Shown in pieces: positions 7,991 through 18,184 of a stretch of 64,000 nucleotides of DNA. Made by a program: the position numbers and the translations under genes. This DNA comes from Candidatus Methanomethylophilaceae archaeon (lineage in GTDB: Archaea > Thermoplasmatota > Thermoplasmata > Methanomassiliicoccales > Methanomethylophilaceae). Numbering within the stretch: the stretch's first letter is position 1; every line of letters begins with the position of its first letter. Below the pieces are notes generated by a model, which was given only the letters and a program-made list of their open reading frames with translations, made no database searches and was not told where the DNA came from. The stretch covers positions 21,697 to 85,696 of the forward strand of contig CALUHR010000001.1 in assembly GCA_944320495.1 (NCBI GenBank), read 5' to 3'.

Positions 7991-8765
7991 TCGGGTGCTC
8001 CGAGAAGAAGCCGAGCAGCTCGTCCGCGTACGCGTCGAACGGTATGCCATGGCCCTGTCCCTCCAGGATGATCATCCTGCTGTCGGGGATGCGATCCGCC
8101 ACCTTGATCCCCTGCTCGCAGGGGACCATGATGTCCTCGTCGCCGTGGATGAGCAGTGTCGGTGCGGTTATTCCGAGGTCCGGCTCGCCGGAATCGTTGT
8201 CGCCGATGGCGTCCAGCTGCAGGAGGAGACCGTGCGGGTCCAGGGGCTCACGCGGCAACGGTGCGTCCCTCCCCTCGGCCTCGAACCTCCTGAACGTGGA
8301 CTCGGTCAGGCAGAACGCGTTTATCGACCTGAACAGGCACTCCATAGGGGCCCTCCCGTCCAGGACCATGCCGATCATCCCCCTCAGGACGTAATCCGAT
8401 CTGGCCGGTCTCTGGAGATAGGTCCCCACGAGGGTCAGGTCGGCGACCCTGTCGGGATGCCTGCAGGCGAGCTTTCTCGCTATGTGGGATCCCATGGACC
8501 AACCCACCACATGCGCCTTCCCGATCCCGAGTTCGTCCATGACGGCGACGGCGTCGTCCGCCATGTCGGCCATCGAGAAGGGTCCGTCGTACACGGTGTC
8601 GCCCACCCCGCGATTGTCCATCGTCACGCAGAGGCACCCATCGAGCAGAGGAGGTATCCTCCTCCAGTAGGAACCGGCGGCTCCGAACCCGGCCAGTAGG
8701 ATGACGGGCTCCCCGTCACCGGAGGTCTCGTAGCATATCCTGGCCCCGACGGATTCGGCGAACAT
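7980..8765 (-). CDS. Alpha/beta-hydrolase fold protein
   Basis: A 261-residue alpha/beta hydrolase. The oxyanion region GEPVILLAGFGAAGSYW is near residue 17; the nucleophile elbow GWSMGSHIA near residue 93 has the catalytic Ser; Asp in LLIHGDEDIMVP (about 210) and His in ILEGQGHGIPFD (about 240) complete the triad. The substrate is unknown; the fold covers esterases, lipases and peptidases. There is no canonical stop: after EHPIAG come two consecutive CGA codons (complement of 7980-7982 and 7977-7979). The first is taken as the end. Without it the frame runs 16 codons further, through the 3' end of ykgJ. Confidence 0.8.
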
Positions 8766-8836
8766 GAAGCCGTCATGTCCGCATCCGCCTTAAACCAACG
8801 CGTAGCATAATTATCGTGGTAGGCGATTCCGCGTGC

Positions 8837-10075
8837 ATGTCCGAGTCCAAGAAGAGGATCCTTCTGATGGTCCTCGACGGTGCCGGTGACCGCGCCTGTC
8901 CCGAACTCAGGGGTCTCACCCCGTTGCAGCACGTCAGGACGCCGAACCTGGACTGGTTCGTCGAGCACGGGATCGCCGGGCTCTGCGATCCCATATCGCC
9001 CGGGGTGCGCGCCGGCAGCGACACCGCCCATCTCTCCATCCTGGGGTATGACGCCCGGGCCGTGTACACCGGCAGGGGTCCTTTCGAGGCCATCGGGGCG
9101 GGTGTGGACATACAGCCCGGCGATGTGGCGTTCAGATGTAACTTCGCCACCGTCAACAGCGACATGGAGATCCTGGACCGCAGGGCAGGCAGGATAAGGG
9201 AGCCTGAGACGGAACAGCTCGCCGAGGCGCTGGACGGCATAGAGATAGACGGGATCGAGTGCTCGGTCCACGCCGGAACGGAGCACAGGGCGGTGCTCGT
9301 CCTGAGGGGGGACGGGCTTTCGCCCGATGTCACGGACTGCGATCCGGGGGAGGACTCCCATCTGCTCAGGTGTGAGCCGCTCACCGAGGAGGCGCAACTC
9401 ACCGCGGACGTCGTCAACGGATTCCTGGACGAGGCCTACGAGAGGCTAAGGTCTCACACCGTCAACAGGAAGAGGTCCGCCGCCGGCCTCCCTCCGGCCA
9501 ACATTCTGGTCCCCCGTGGGGCTGGCGGATATCCCGACATCGAGTCGTTCCAGGAGAAGTACGGCATCAGCGCAACCTGCGTTGCCGGTGTCGGTCTCGT
9601 CAAGGGCATATGCAAGGTCTGCGGACTGGACGTCTATCCGCTCCCGCCAGTCTGCGACGGGGGCATGGACTCTGATCTCATCATGAAGATGGAGGGAGTC
9701 CTCGAAGCTCTCGAGGAGTACGATTTCGTCCTGATGAACATCAAGGCCCCGGACGTGGCGGGGCATGACGGCGACGCCAAGGCGAAGAGCGAGGTCATCA
9801 AGCGTATAGACGCGGCGGTGGGATTCTTCCGTTCCAGGATGCCTGAGGACCTGGTCGTCGTGATTACCTGCGACCACTGCACCCCGTGCTCGCTCCAGGA
9901 CCATAGTGGCGATCCGGTGCCCATAGCGTTCTACACCCAGGGCATGATCTGGGACGATGCCGGGGAGTTCAGCGAGACCGGATGCTCCAGGGGCATGGTC
10001 GGGAGGATCAGGGCGACAGACATCATCCCGATCTGCATGGACCTGGCAAACCGCACGTCGAAGTTCGGATCGTGA
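8837..10075 (+). CDS. apgM: 2,3-bisphosphoglycerate-independent phosphoglycerate mutase, archaeal type
   Basis: A 412-residue ApgM that interconverts 3- and 2-phosphoglycerate in glycolysis/gluconeogenesis. The alkaline-phosphatase-fold metal motifs are present: LLMVLDGAGDRA (N-terminal Asp), GSDTAHLSILGYD (catalytic Ser/Thr region), FVLMNIKAPDVAGHDGD and VVVITCDHCTPCSLQDHSGDPVP (Asp/His metal ligands). Length is normal. The ATG at 8837 is chosen over the GTG at 8816 because homology begins at KKRILLMVLDG. The stop is TGA, and no in-frame CGA occurs in 412 codons. The convergent pilin-like gene overlaps its last 6 bases. Confidence 0.92.
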   Translation: MSESKKRILLMVLDGAGDRACPELRGLTPLQHVRTPNLDWFVEHGIAGLCDPISPGVRAGSDTAHLSILGYDARAVYTGRGPFEAIGAGVDIQPGDVAFRCNFATVNSDMEILDRRAGRIREPETEQLAEALDGIEIDGIECSVHAGTEHRAVLVLRGDGLSPDVTDCDPGEDSHLLRCEPLTEEAQLTADVVNGFLDEAYERLRSHTVNRKRSAAGLPPANILVPRGAGGYPDIESFQEKYGISATCVAGVGLVKGICKVCGLDVYPLPPVCDGGMDSDLIMKMEGVLEALEEYDFVLMNIKAPDVAGHDGDAKAKSEVIKRIDAAVGFFRSRMPEDLVVVITCDHCTPCSLQDHSGDPVPIAFYTQGMIWDDAGEFSETGCSRGMVGRIRATDIIPICMDLANRTSKFGS

Positions 10076-10522
10076 GCACAGGCCCAGTTGTACCGTGAGG
10101 CTACCTCCTGTGGTGACCGGGACCGTCAGTCCCGCCGAGATGTCCGGTGTTCCGTAACCGTCCCCGATGCTCGTCCCCAGGACGTCACCGGATGGTGCCG
10201 AGAACGACAGATCCAGCAGATACGGTCTCCCCTTGCAGAAAGCATCCAGAGACTCCTCGAGATATTCCAGCGCCTCGCCCTTTCCCGTGACCAGGGACAG
10301 AGCCGCCATGTCGGACAGGCGGACCAGCGTGTCGTCCCCCTCCGACATGTCCGACATGCGGACCTTGGAGGACATCACGTCCTCCAGGAACCCGTAGGCG
10401 TCCCTGTCGTCATCCGCACCGGTGTCCGCGACCTGGGTGACCACGGAGGCCGCGATCATTATGACGAAGATGAACAGCATGGCGTCGACCATGGCGACGA
10501 ATCCGCGGTCGCTCGTGCGCAC
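10070..10522 (-). CDS. Type IV pilin-like or pseudopilin membrane protein A
   Basis: A 150-residue protein starting at GTG 10522: a short charged leader (RTSDRG) followed by one long hydrophobic helix (FVAMVDAMLFIFVIMIAASVV) and an extracytoplasmic domain ending SLTVQLGLCS. This is the shape of archaeal type IV pilin-like proteins, although no clear class III peptidase site can be assigned. It overlaps the preceding pilin-like gene by 10 bases and probably belongs with the ATPase/TadC operon at 13590-16728. The end is a CGA (complement of 10070-10072), immediately before the convergent apgM TGA. With no stop there, the frame continues 208 codons antisense to apgM. Confidence 0.65.
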
Positions 10523-10920
10523 AGGACCACCTCGAACACCGCGAGCACCTCCCTGCCGCCGTCGCACCCTATCACGGACGTGACCGACCTCGACCACGGC
10601 GAGCCGTCGGTGGACCCGATCACGAAGGGCCCCGTCGCCTCGCAGAACCCCCCGGGCACGGTCACTGTGACGGAGGCGCCGGAAAGGCCCCTGGACCCCA
10701 GATACCTCTCGATATAATCCTGAAACGCGGGGATAAACTCCCCGTCGACGATCTCTCCCGTGATTCTGTCGGGATCAAGCCCCTCGGTGGGGTCCGACGT
10801 GATACCTGCCGCGCCGACCGCCAGTCCGAGGAATGCCGTCAGCACGAGGATGACGGCCATCGCGGCTATCATCGACTCCAGGAATCCCATGTCGCCCCTG
10901 TCGTCCGCATACATGGTCAC
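10513..10920 (-). CDS. Type IV pilin-like or pseudopilin membrane protein B
   Basis: A 135-residue protein with leader MTMYADDRGDMGFLES, then a hydrophobic helix (MIAAMAVILVLTAFLGLAVGAA) and a soluble domain. It resembles its neighbour in layout (DRG before the helix), so the two are probably paired minor pilins. It ends at a CGA (complement of 10513-10515), 10 bases inside the GTG start of the next gene, an ordinary operon overlap. Without that CGA it would run 18 codons through the start of gene A to a distant stop. Start choice between the first and second Met is open. Confidence 0.62.
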
Positions 10921-10976
10921 ATGTGCGTCGGACCGGACATATAACCCTGAGCCGCTGCGTCAGTACTGCACCATCG

Positions 10977-12890
10977 TCATTCCTGGCGCAGGCCCCTCTT
11001 GTAGAGGCCTTGGGTGAAAGTCCCGCCGCACATCTCCAGGATCTTCTCCCTTAGCTTGGGGTCCTGGTCCCTGGAGTACCTCGCCACGGCCTTCGCGAGA
11101 GCCGGAGGCCTCTTCCTCACATCGATGCCCACGGAGGACACACCGGACCTGCCGAGCTCCGAGATGTCGTCGAGGAGGAACAGGTCCACGGAGTTCAGGA
11201 CGCGGGCGAACCCGCGGGAGTCGCGGTACACCGGGAACGACGCGCCCATGTCGTCAGTGATGGCCCCCGTCTCGATCCCCGGATCGCGGGTGTACATGAG
11301 CTCCGTCCTTCCGAAGGCCATGACCTCCGTCCTGGCGGGGTAGCGCGCCACGAGGTCGGACACCTCGTTCCTGGAGAGCTCCACTGAAAGCGTGGCCTGG
11401 TAGACGTCGCCGGGGAACAGCGAGTTGAAGGCGTTCATGGATGCCGCCGTGTATATCCTGGACCCCTTGGCGGACGCGAACTGCGACGGGTTCGCGATCA
11501 TGACGGATCCCTCCGCCTTGCACTCGTCCCTGCTGTCGAACCTCGGCAGGATGGTGACGAACTCCCTGCCGGCGGCCTCGCACGCTTCGCGGGCCTCGGT
11601 CAGGTGCGGGCCCCATTCGAAGTAGATCCTGTCGGCGTATGGCAGGACCGCGTCCAGCACCTTCATCCCGCTGACGTAGAACGACCTGTCCGGGACGGAG
11701 TCCCTGTGCGGGTTCCTGGCGGGGACGGTGCCCTCAACCTTCGGCCTCTGGGTGCTCCCGTTGAGCCTGGGGGCTCCGCCGATGAGGTTCTTGACCTCGT
11801 CTATGCGAGGGTCATAGGTGCGGTAGATGTCGTAGGTTCCGTCGGGGATCTTGAACGGCACGGTGATGGGGTCGAGGGTTCCGACCTTGAACCCGCCGAC
11901 CTTCTCGTCCCCTCTGAATATCGATATGCCGTCCTTCCTGCCGATGGGGTCCCTGAAGTCCACGGGCGTGAGGCGCTGGGCTCTGATCTCCGCGGTCCCT
12001 AGGCGGAACCCGCGATTGTCCGGGTAGAGCGGCTGGACGGGCGACACGACGCCGTCCAGGTATCCTGTGGACGTCCCGCGGTTGAACACGGTGCGCAGGA
12101 GTCCGAGGGCCTCCTCGTACTCCTCCCCGCGGTCCCCGTCCTCAGCGAGCGAGTAGACCTTGGCGGAGAGGTAGGCGTACGCCGGTGAGCGCATCCTCCC
12201 CTCGATCTTCAGAGAATCGACGCCGATGTCCCTCAGGGCCTCTATGCGGTCGGCCCCGAACAGGTCGGCGCAACTCAGCAGGTATCCGGAAGATCCCTTT
12301 GTCTCGTATCTCTTCCGGCACGGCTGCGCGCAGGATCCGCGGTTGCCGCTCCTGCCGCCCATGAAGCTGGACATGAGGCATCCGCCAGACATGCAGTAGC
12401 AGAGCGCCCCCTGGATGAACACCTCCGTCTCAATCGGGGAGTCGGGGACGATGCCGGCGAGCTCCTCCAGCGTGAGCTCCCTGGCGAGGACGGCGCGGTC
12501 GAGCCCCTGCTCTGCGCACCACTCCAGCCCCCTGAGGGAATGGATCTGCATCTGCGTGGAGGCGTGCTTCGGGATGTCTATCTCGGAGACGGCCCTCAGG
12601 AGTCCGAGGTCCTGTACGAGCACCGCGTCCGCGTCTATGTCCCTCAGGAACCTGACGAACGAGACGGCCTCGTCCATCTCCCTGTTCAGTATCGACGTGT
12701 TAACGGCGACATGCACCTTGACGTGGCGGTCGTGGGCGTAGCCTATTGCCCCCTCGAGCTCGCGATCGGTGAAATTCCCCGCGAACGCACGGGCGCCGAA
12801 GCTCTTGCCCGCCAGATAAACGGCGTCGCATCCGCCCTTAATCGCTGCTGCCAGTCCTTCCGGGTTGCCTGCCGGCGAAAGTATCTCCAC
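10977..12890 (-). CDS. Peptidase U32 family protein
   Basis: A 637-residue U32 protein. It opens with VEILSPAGNPEGLAAAIKGGCDAVYLAGKSFGARA, then VQDLGLLRAV, HASTQMQIHS and the cysteine cluster CYCMSGGCLMSSFMGGRSGNRGSCAQPCRKRYE (about residues 165-197), followed by the U32 collagenase-like C-terminal half. Bacterial relatives act in tRNA hydroxylation (TrhP) or ubiquinone synthesis; the archaeal role is unsettled. The GTG at 12890 is chosen because family homology starts there and an in-frame CGA lies upstream in the longer open frame. The stop is TGA. A complete codon walk found no CGA in 637 codons. Confidence 0.85.
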   Translation of the reverse strand: MEILSPAGNPEGLAAAIKGGCDAVYLAGKSFGARAFAGNFTDRELEGAIGYAHDRHVKVHVAVNTSILNREMDEAVSFVRFLRDIDADAVLVQDLGLLRAVSEIDIPKHASTQMQIHSLRGLEWCAEQGLDRAVLARELTLEELAGIVPDSPIETEVFIQGALCYCMSGGCLMSSFMGGRSGNRGSCAQPCRKRYETKGSSGYLLSCADLFGADRIEALRDIGVDSLKIEGRMRSPAYAYLSAKVYSLAEDGDRGEEYEEALGLLRTVFNRGTSTGYLDGVVSPVQPLYPDNRGFRLGTAEIRAQRLTPVDFRDPIGRKDGISIFRGDEKVGGFKVGTLDPITVPFKIPDGTYDIYRTYDPRIDEVKNLIGGAPRLNGSTQRPKVEGTVPARNPHRDSVPDRSFYVSGMKVLDAVLPYADRIYFEWGPHLTEAREACEAAGREFVTILPRFDSRDECKAEGSVMIANPSQFASAKGSRIYTAASMNAFNSLFPGDVYQATLSVELSRNEVSDLVARYPARTEVMAFGRTELMYTRDPGIETGAITDDMGASFPVYRDSRGFARVLNSVDLFLLDDISELGRSGVSSVGIDVRKRPPALAKAVARYSRDQDPKLREKILEMCGGTFTQGLYKRGLRQE

Positions 12891-13080
12891 GCCACCCAAT
12901 CCCCCGCCGATATAATGGTTGTTGTGGCGCTGGCCGTCGTCTCGTATCCTCTGACGGTCCGAGAGGGCTGCCGATTTGTATCGCAGAGGGTTCGTCATAT
13001 TGTTCAACTTATCTAAGAACGTGCATTAATACTTGCACTGACGGTCTCCGATTATAATCTTGGACGAGGAACCGCGCCCC

Positions 13081-13593
13081 ATGGAATCCAAATTCGGATT
13101 GGACAGGCTGTTCGGGCATTCGGAGGAGCCCCCTCCGGCAGAGGTCTGCGACGACCTCCTGACGATTGACTGCAGGGGATGCGGGTACGCACCCGTCCCC
13201 GGGTCCAGGGAGTGCCTTGGATGCATGGTGGAGAGGATGAGCGCCGTAGGCGGCGCGGACAGGCTGATCCTCCGCACCGGGAGGGACACCGAGATATCCG
13301 GCAGGGCGGGCATGGCCGTCAGGGAGGCGGCTTCGCTTAGGCGTTGGTCGATGCCCCAGGAGCCTCCCAAGGGGCGCTGCAGGGCATGTCCGGTGTCTAG
13401 GCATGGGATCCTCTCCCGCGCGTGGGAGCGCTTCCCGGAGGGCATGACGGACGGTCTGGCGGAGGAGGCTCTGTCGCAGGTCCCGGAGAGGGACGGGTGC
13501 AGGGAGTGTGTGGAATCCACCGTTCGCGCCCTCGCGCAGCTGGACGAGGGCATGGCGGAGATCCTCTCCAAGATGACTGGTGGTCTGCCATGA
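13081..13593 (+). CDS. Cysteine-rich protein of unknown function at the head of the secretion operon
   Basis: A 170-residue protein with four CxxC pairs: CRGC and CLGC (residues about 38-60), CRAC (about 105) and CREC (about 140), suggesting two zinc or Fe-S sites. I do not recognise a named family. The ATG at 13081 follows a GAGGA ribosome site; a TTG at 13060 is the alternative. Its TGA overlaps the ATG of the secretion ATPase (ATGA at 13590), so it is translationally coupled to it and probably serves the same pilus or secretion system. Confidence 0.6.
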   Translation: MESKFGLDRLFGHSEEPPPAEVCDDLLTIDCRGCGYAPVPGSRECLGCMVERMSAVGGADRLILRTGRDTEISGRAGMAVREAASLRRWSMPQEPPKGRCRACPVSRHGILSRAWERFPEGMTDGLAEEALSQVPERDGCRECVESTVRALAQLDEGMAEILSKMTGGLP

Positions 13594-15347
13594 AACTGCG
13601 CCTGCCGCCGTTCGCGACCATCATCCGCCCGTCGCCGGAGGACGATTTCGTCATCCCAGGGACCAAGGGCGGGGGACAAAACCCGCCCGGGAGACCTCCG
13701 TCCGCGCTCCAGAGGGCAGGGGGCAGCCCCTCGGCGTTCTCCGAGGCCTTCACGGTGCTCATGGGGGAGAACGTTCGCACCAAACCGTCATACACGGACT
13801 GCTGGATAGCATCGGTCCCCGAGCTCCGCCCGATCGCGTCGTACATGACAGACATGGGCTCCGTCCTCATCGGGCTGTCAGAGGGCGGTGAGACCGTGTA
13901 CTCCGTCACACCGAGGGAGTACGCGTACCCCGATCCGCTAAACGCGGTGGTGATGGACGTCATCGACGGGATCCGCGACGTGTACAGGGACGGCGGTGGG
14001 AGTCTGGACCGCGACACGGTCATGGGCATGACCCGCTCGGTCCTGACAGATAGGTGGGACGACCTGGAGAGGGCGTGCGGGGGCGGGGACGTGGAGTCGG
14101 TCATGAGGGACGTCTGCGCCATTGCGTACCGCCATTCCGTCGGCGCGGGGATATTCGAGGTCCTGCTGGCCGACCGCCACATCGAGGACATCTATGTGGA
14201 CGCACCTTGCAGCATGAACCGCATCCACGTCACGGTGAACGGGATCAACGGTCTGAACTCCCACATCAGATGCTCCACCAATCTGATGGCGGAGGAGCGC
14301 GAGGTATCCAACCTCCTGAACATCCTGAAGAGGGACAGTGGCCTTCGCTTCTGCAGGTCCTGCCCCGTCCTTGAGACGGATATGCGCGGGTTCGACGCGA
14401 GGGCGACCGTGGTGGGCTACCCGCTCAGCCCCAGGGGGAACGCGATTGCCATCAGGAAGCACTCCGTACGCCCGTGGACCCTTTCCCGTTTGATCGCCAA
14501 CGGCACCGTCAGCCCGAGGGCAGCCGGCATCCTCTCGTTCATAGTCAACAGCAGGGCGACCGTCCTGATATGCGGGGCGCGCGGGGCAGGCAAGAGCGCC
14601 CTCCTCAGCGCCCTGATGTTCGAGTTCCCGCTGAGCCAGAGGATACTCACCATCGAGGACACCCTGGAGCTGCCTGGAGACCACATGAGGAGGATGGGCT
14701 ACAAGGTGCAGACCATGCTGGTGGACGACCGCATCCAGGGGTCCGTCTCATCCCGCTCCGACGAGGCGTTGCGCGTGTCCCTGAGGCTGGGGGAGTCGGC
14801 GATAGTCATGGGGGAGGTCCGCGGGGAGGAGGCCAGGACGCTCTATCAGAGCATGCGCGCGGGCCGCGCCGGGAGCGCGATCATGGGCACGGTGCACGGC
14901 GACTCCGCCGCATCCGTCTACCAGAGGATGGTCTTCGACATGGGCATCCCACCCGAGGCGTTCGGCGCCACGGACATACTGGTGACCCTCGGGACGGTGA
15001 GGGACAGGCGCACGGGGAACCTCATCCGCAGGGTTAACGAGCTGGTGGCCACCGGTACATCCCCGGGAGAATTCCTGGATGTCTCAGGGGTGGACGGGCT
15101 TCTCGCATCGCCGTTCGCAGAGAGGGCCCTGTCCTCCCTTCAATTGGGCCGCAGGGACGTCGTGAAGGAGATCAGGGCGAGGTCGATGATGCGCTCGTAT
15201 CTGGCGTCCCTCGGCACCGAGGACGAGGGGTTCCTGGGACCGGAATGGGTCCTGGCGTCGAACGAGATCCTCGCCGGAATGCCCCAGTCGGCTTCCGCGG
15301 AGGAAGCCCTGGCCGTGCTGAAGGGGAGGACCGGTAGGGATGACCGA
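13590..15347 (+). CDS. Type II/IV secretion system ATPase (VirB11/GspE/TadA-like)
   Basis: A 585-residue archaeal pilus-assembly ATPase. After an N-terminal domain, the core shows Walker A LICGARGAGKSALLSAL (about residues 328-344), the Asp box RILTIEDTLEL (about 353), Walker B/His region SAIVMGEVRGEEARTLYQSMRAG (about 404-426) and IMGTVHGDS. It powers assembly of pilin-like subunits with the TadC membrane protein downstream. The A-loop lysine and the glutamates are intact. There is no canonical stop at the junction; a CGA at 15345-15347 ends it 8 bases inside tadC. Otherwise it would extend 42 codons into tadC. No other in-frame CGA among 585 codons. Confidence 0.88.
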
Positions 15348-16728
15348 TCCGAGGAGGCTGACCAACGAGGGCCCGACGGTCGTCGGGCTGATGACCTCCG
15401 TCATAGAGTCGGGGGGATCCCTGGATACGGCGGCCAGGGCGGTGTCCGAGGAGGGGCCGAGACTCTCCGCTGAGCTGTTCTCCGGAGCCGTGAGGCTCAC
15501 GGACACCAAGGGCTCCGTCGGAATCTCTCAGGCGCTATCCGAATCGCTTTCCGTTCTGCCGGAGTCCGCTTCGGGCTACAGGCAGGCGATGCTGCTGTGC
15601 ATCTCCGCATCCGAGGCGGCCGAACCGCAGGAGAGGCTCAGGATCCTCAAGGAGGCTTCCGATGTGGCCCTGGACGCCGTGCGCATCATTGGGGAGAAGT
15701 ACGCCGCAGGCCTCTCCACGCCGTGCATGGCGGTCTTCGGCCTGGGGATAATGGCACCTATGATCCTGATGTCCATACTGCCGATCATGGGCCTCGGCGG
15801 GATGTTCGCTGAGATGCCGGTGGACAGCGGCACGATGCTCATGGCGACTCTGGTCCTGATCCCGGCGGCGATTCTCTGCCTGGCGTACTGGCTGCGCCAA
15901 TCGAACCCGTTCCTGGAGCGTTCGGGGAGTCCCCGCGACGCGGTGTGCGCACTACCACTCCTCACAGCAATCCCGCTCTATCTGGCGATGATGTCCCTGC
16001 GCACGGGGGCCGTGGAGGCCCTGATTCTCTCGATCGCCCCGTCCGCGGTGGCCTGTCTGATAATGATGTTCGACGGCCGCAGGGCGGACCAGGCCAGGGC
16101 CAGGTCCGAGAAGGGGCTGAGGGACTGCGTCTTCGAGCTTGGCAACTCCCTGCTGGGAGGAGACAACTTCGAGACCGTGGCCGTGGAGGCTGTGTCGTCC
16201 AGGGTCGAGTGCAGGGATGTGGGCACTGCGCTCAGCAGGGAACTCGACCTGTGCAGGGGAGATGTCCGCGGTGCGATCAGGAGATCGGTGGGACCGGTAT
16301 CGCCCGAGGTCTCCAGGACCCTCTGCGACATCCAGCACTGCTCCGAGAAGGACACCGAGGACGCGGGGAGGTTGGCCATCGCCGTGGGGAGGCAGTACCA
16401 GAACACGTCCAACATCAGGAACGAGCTGGGCCTGAAGCTCAAGGGGATGACCGACATGATGGTGGGCACGGCGATGCTGTTCGCCCCGATGGTCCTCGGG
16501 ATGAGCACATCGATGCTCGGGCCGCTAAGCGAGATATCCGGATACGCCGGCCTTGAGGGCACGGAGGTGGTGCTGGCCGTGTATCTCGTAGAGCTCTGCG
16601 CGATCATCGCCGTGCTCACGTCGAGCCTGGGGGACGGCGATGGCATCAGGGGGATGGTGTGGAGGTTCTGTCTCTCGTGTCCGATCGCCCTGGTCGTGTT
16701 CTGGTTCTGCATCGGGGTCCAGCTCCGA
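15340..16728 (+). CDS. TadC-like secretion system membrane protein
   Basis: A 462-residue polytopic protein of the GspF/TadC type that forms the membrane platform for the pilus ATPase. It has hydrophobic clusters around residues 128-150 (VFGLGIMAPMILMSILPIMGLGG), 165-182, 205-240 and three near the C-terminus, separated by cytosolic helical domains with the T2SSF-like pattern LGNSLLGGDNFETVAVEAV. It overlaps the ATPase by 8 bases. At its end the frame reads CAG-CTC-CGA-AGG-TGT-TAA; the CGA at 16726-16728 fits the rule seen elsewhere, but the TAA two codons later makes this case uninformative alone. No other in-frame CGA. Confidence 0.8.
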
Positions 16729-16760
16729 AGGTGTTAACCCAGGGGAGGGGATGCGAGGGT

Positions 16761-17264
16761 ATGGACGGCAGGACCAGACTGTTGGTGGCGGGATGCATCG
16801 CATCTGGGGTGGTACTCGCCCTGATGTTCCTGTCGCCCCTCCTATCCCCCTACGGTCTCTTCAGGGGGCTTGACGGGTCCCCCGGATTCATAGACGGAGG
16901 CTGGGAGGGCGGAGGCCCGGCCAGTCTGGCGTATCTGCTGGGGGATCTCGTCTGTCATCAGGAGGAGGCCAGGAGCCTGATCCTGAACGGCTCCCAGATG
17001 CCCGTCTGCGCGAGGGACACCGGGATCCTCATAGGTCTCACGATCGGTTTCGCCGCATGTCTGCCCATCGGCAACAGGCTGGCGGACAGGCGCATCGCGG
17101 CCCTGGGCGTGGTGCTCGTAGCGGTCATGGCGGTCGAGTGGCTTGTGGAGACGACGGGCTTCGATTCGCAGGCCTGCAGGCTCATCTCTGGGGTTTCTGC
17201 CGGGGTCGGTGCGAGCCTATTTCTGGCTTGGATGCTATATAGGCAGGATGACCGGGGAGAGCGA
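16761..17264 (+). CDS. DUF2085 family membrane protein
   Basis: A 167-residue membrane protein with the DUF2085 signature: VCHQEEARSLILNGSQMPVCARDTGILIGLTIGF (about residues 70-103), i.e. CHQ and the P-V-C-A-R-D-T-G motif, with four predicted membrane helices. Function unknown; members are common in methanogens. It sits 32 bases after tadC in the same operon. The frame has no canonical stop at the natural end; a CGA at 17262-17264 closes it 17 bases inside the next gene. Without it the frame runs 154 codons out of phase through that gene. Confidence 0.75.
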
Positions 17265-17970
17265 CGCGGGTATCGACTGGGAGTACGGCAGGGCCGCCTC
17301 CGATGCGGTGGAGTGGCTCCTGAAGGAGGGATTCCTGAAAGAGGACGACTGCTCCATGAACGTCGCCTGCGGTCGCGGCGGATTCGCCGTTCCGATGAGC
17401 AGGGCGGTCCGTGTGCTGGTCTGCATGGACAGCAGCAGGGACTCCCTCGACATAACCGGTCAGCGCTGCGCCGGGGGATGTCGCACCGAGCTCTTTCAGC
17501 AGGACTGGCGCTCCTACGTCCCCGCCAGGGGGAGGTACGACTCATGTGTCATGTCGCCGTCGTACCTGTGCTTCAACATGGAGGCCATACGCAGGATCGA
17601 GACAGTCTCCAAAAGGGGATGCGCCGTGGTCTTCCCGCTAGAGTTCGACTACCGCAGGCTCCGGAAGGGATTCCTCCAGAGTCTCGGCGTCGATGCGGGC
17701 TTCCTGTCGATGCCGGAGTTCCCTGACCCGCGCCCGTTCGCCGTCTGGCTGTCGGAGAAGGGCAGGAACATGGAGACGCGTCGCTTCCAGTCCACAGTGG
17801 AGTGTCCCGACGAGGTCTTCAGGACGGCGATCGTCCGCGATTCCGTCCTTCACGGGGCCGACGAGGCCGCCGCAGCCTCCATGGCCGACAGATACGTCTC
17901 GAAGGTCAGCAGGGGCGGTGCGGTCAAGTACAAGTTCTCCGCCAACGTCGTTGCCTGGAACATGGTGCGA
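17248..17970 (+). CDS. SAM-dependent methyltransferase-like protein
   Basis: A 240-residue Rossmann-type protein. The SAM-binding loop is SMNVACGRGGFAVPMSR (about residues 36-52), followed by VLVCMDSSRDSL (acidic after strand 2) and YDSCVMSPSYLCFNMEAI, as in class I methyltransferases. Substrate unknown; the position as last gene of the secretion operon is the only context. The ATG at 17248 overlaps the DUF2085 gene. The end is a CGA at 17968-17970 (VVAWNMV), with a TAA six codons later, so termination at CGA is not independently provable here. Confidence 0.65.
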
Positions 17971-18155
17971 TCAAGTTCGGATCGTGGATAAGGGTGAGAC
18001 GAGCAGGCACGAAGTCCTGACGCCGGCCCGGCATGGTTGAAAGTTGAGGCACGCGGGTCTGTCTAAAGATGCGTGTATGTCGCACGGGTCTTACTGGCTA
18101 CTCGTCTCGACACGCCGTATCGGGACGTATTGAAAAAGCCTTCGGAGAGGTTTGT

Positions 18156-18176
18156 CGGGAGGGGTGTTGCCCCTCC
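18156..18176 (-). terminator. Hairpin terminator of nrdJ
   Basis: GGGAGGGG-loop-CCCCTCCC forms an 8-pair stem just after the nrdJ stop on the minus strand, followed by a T-rich stretch after a further short stem. Confidence 0.6.
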
Positions 18177-18184
18177 CATGAGAT

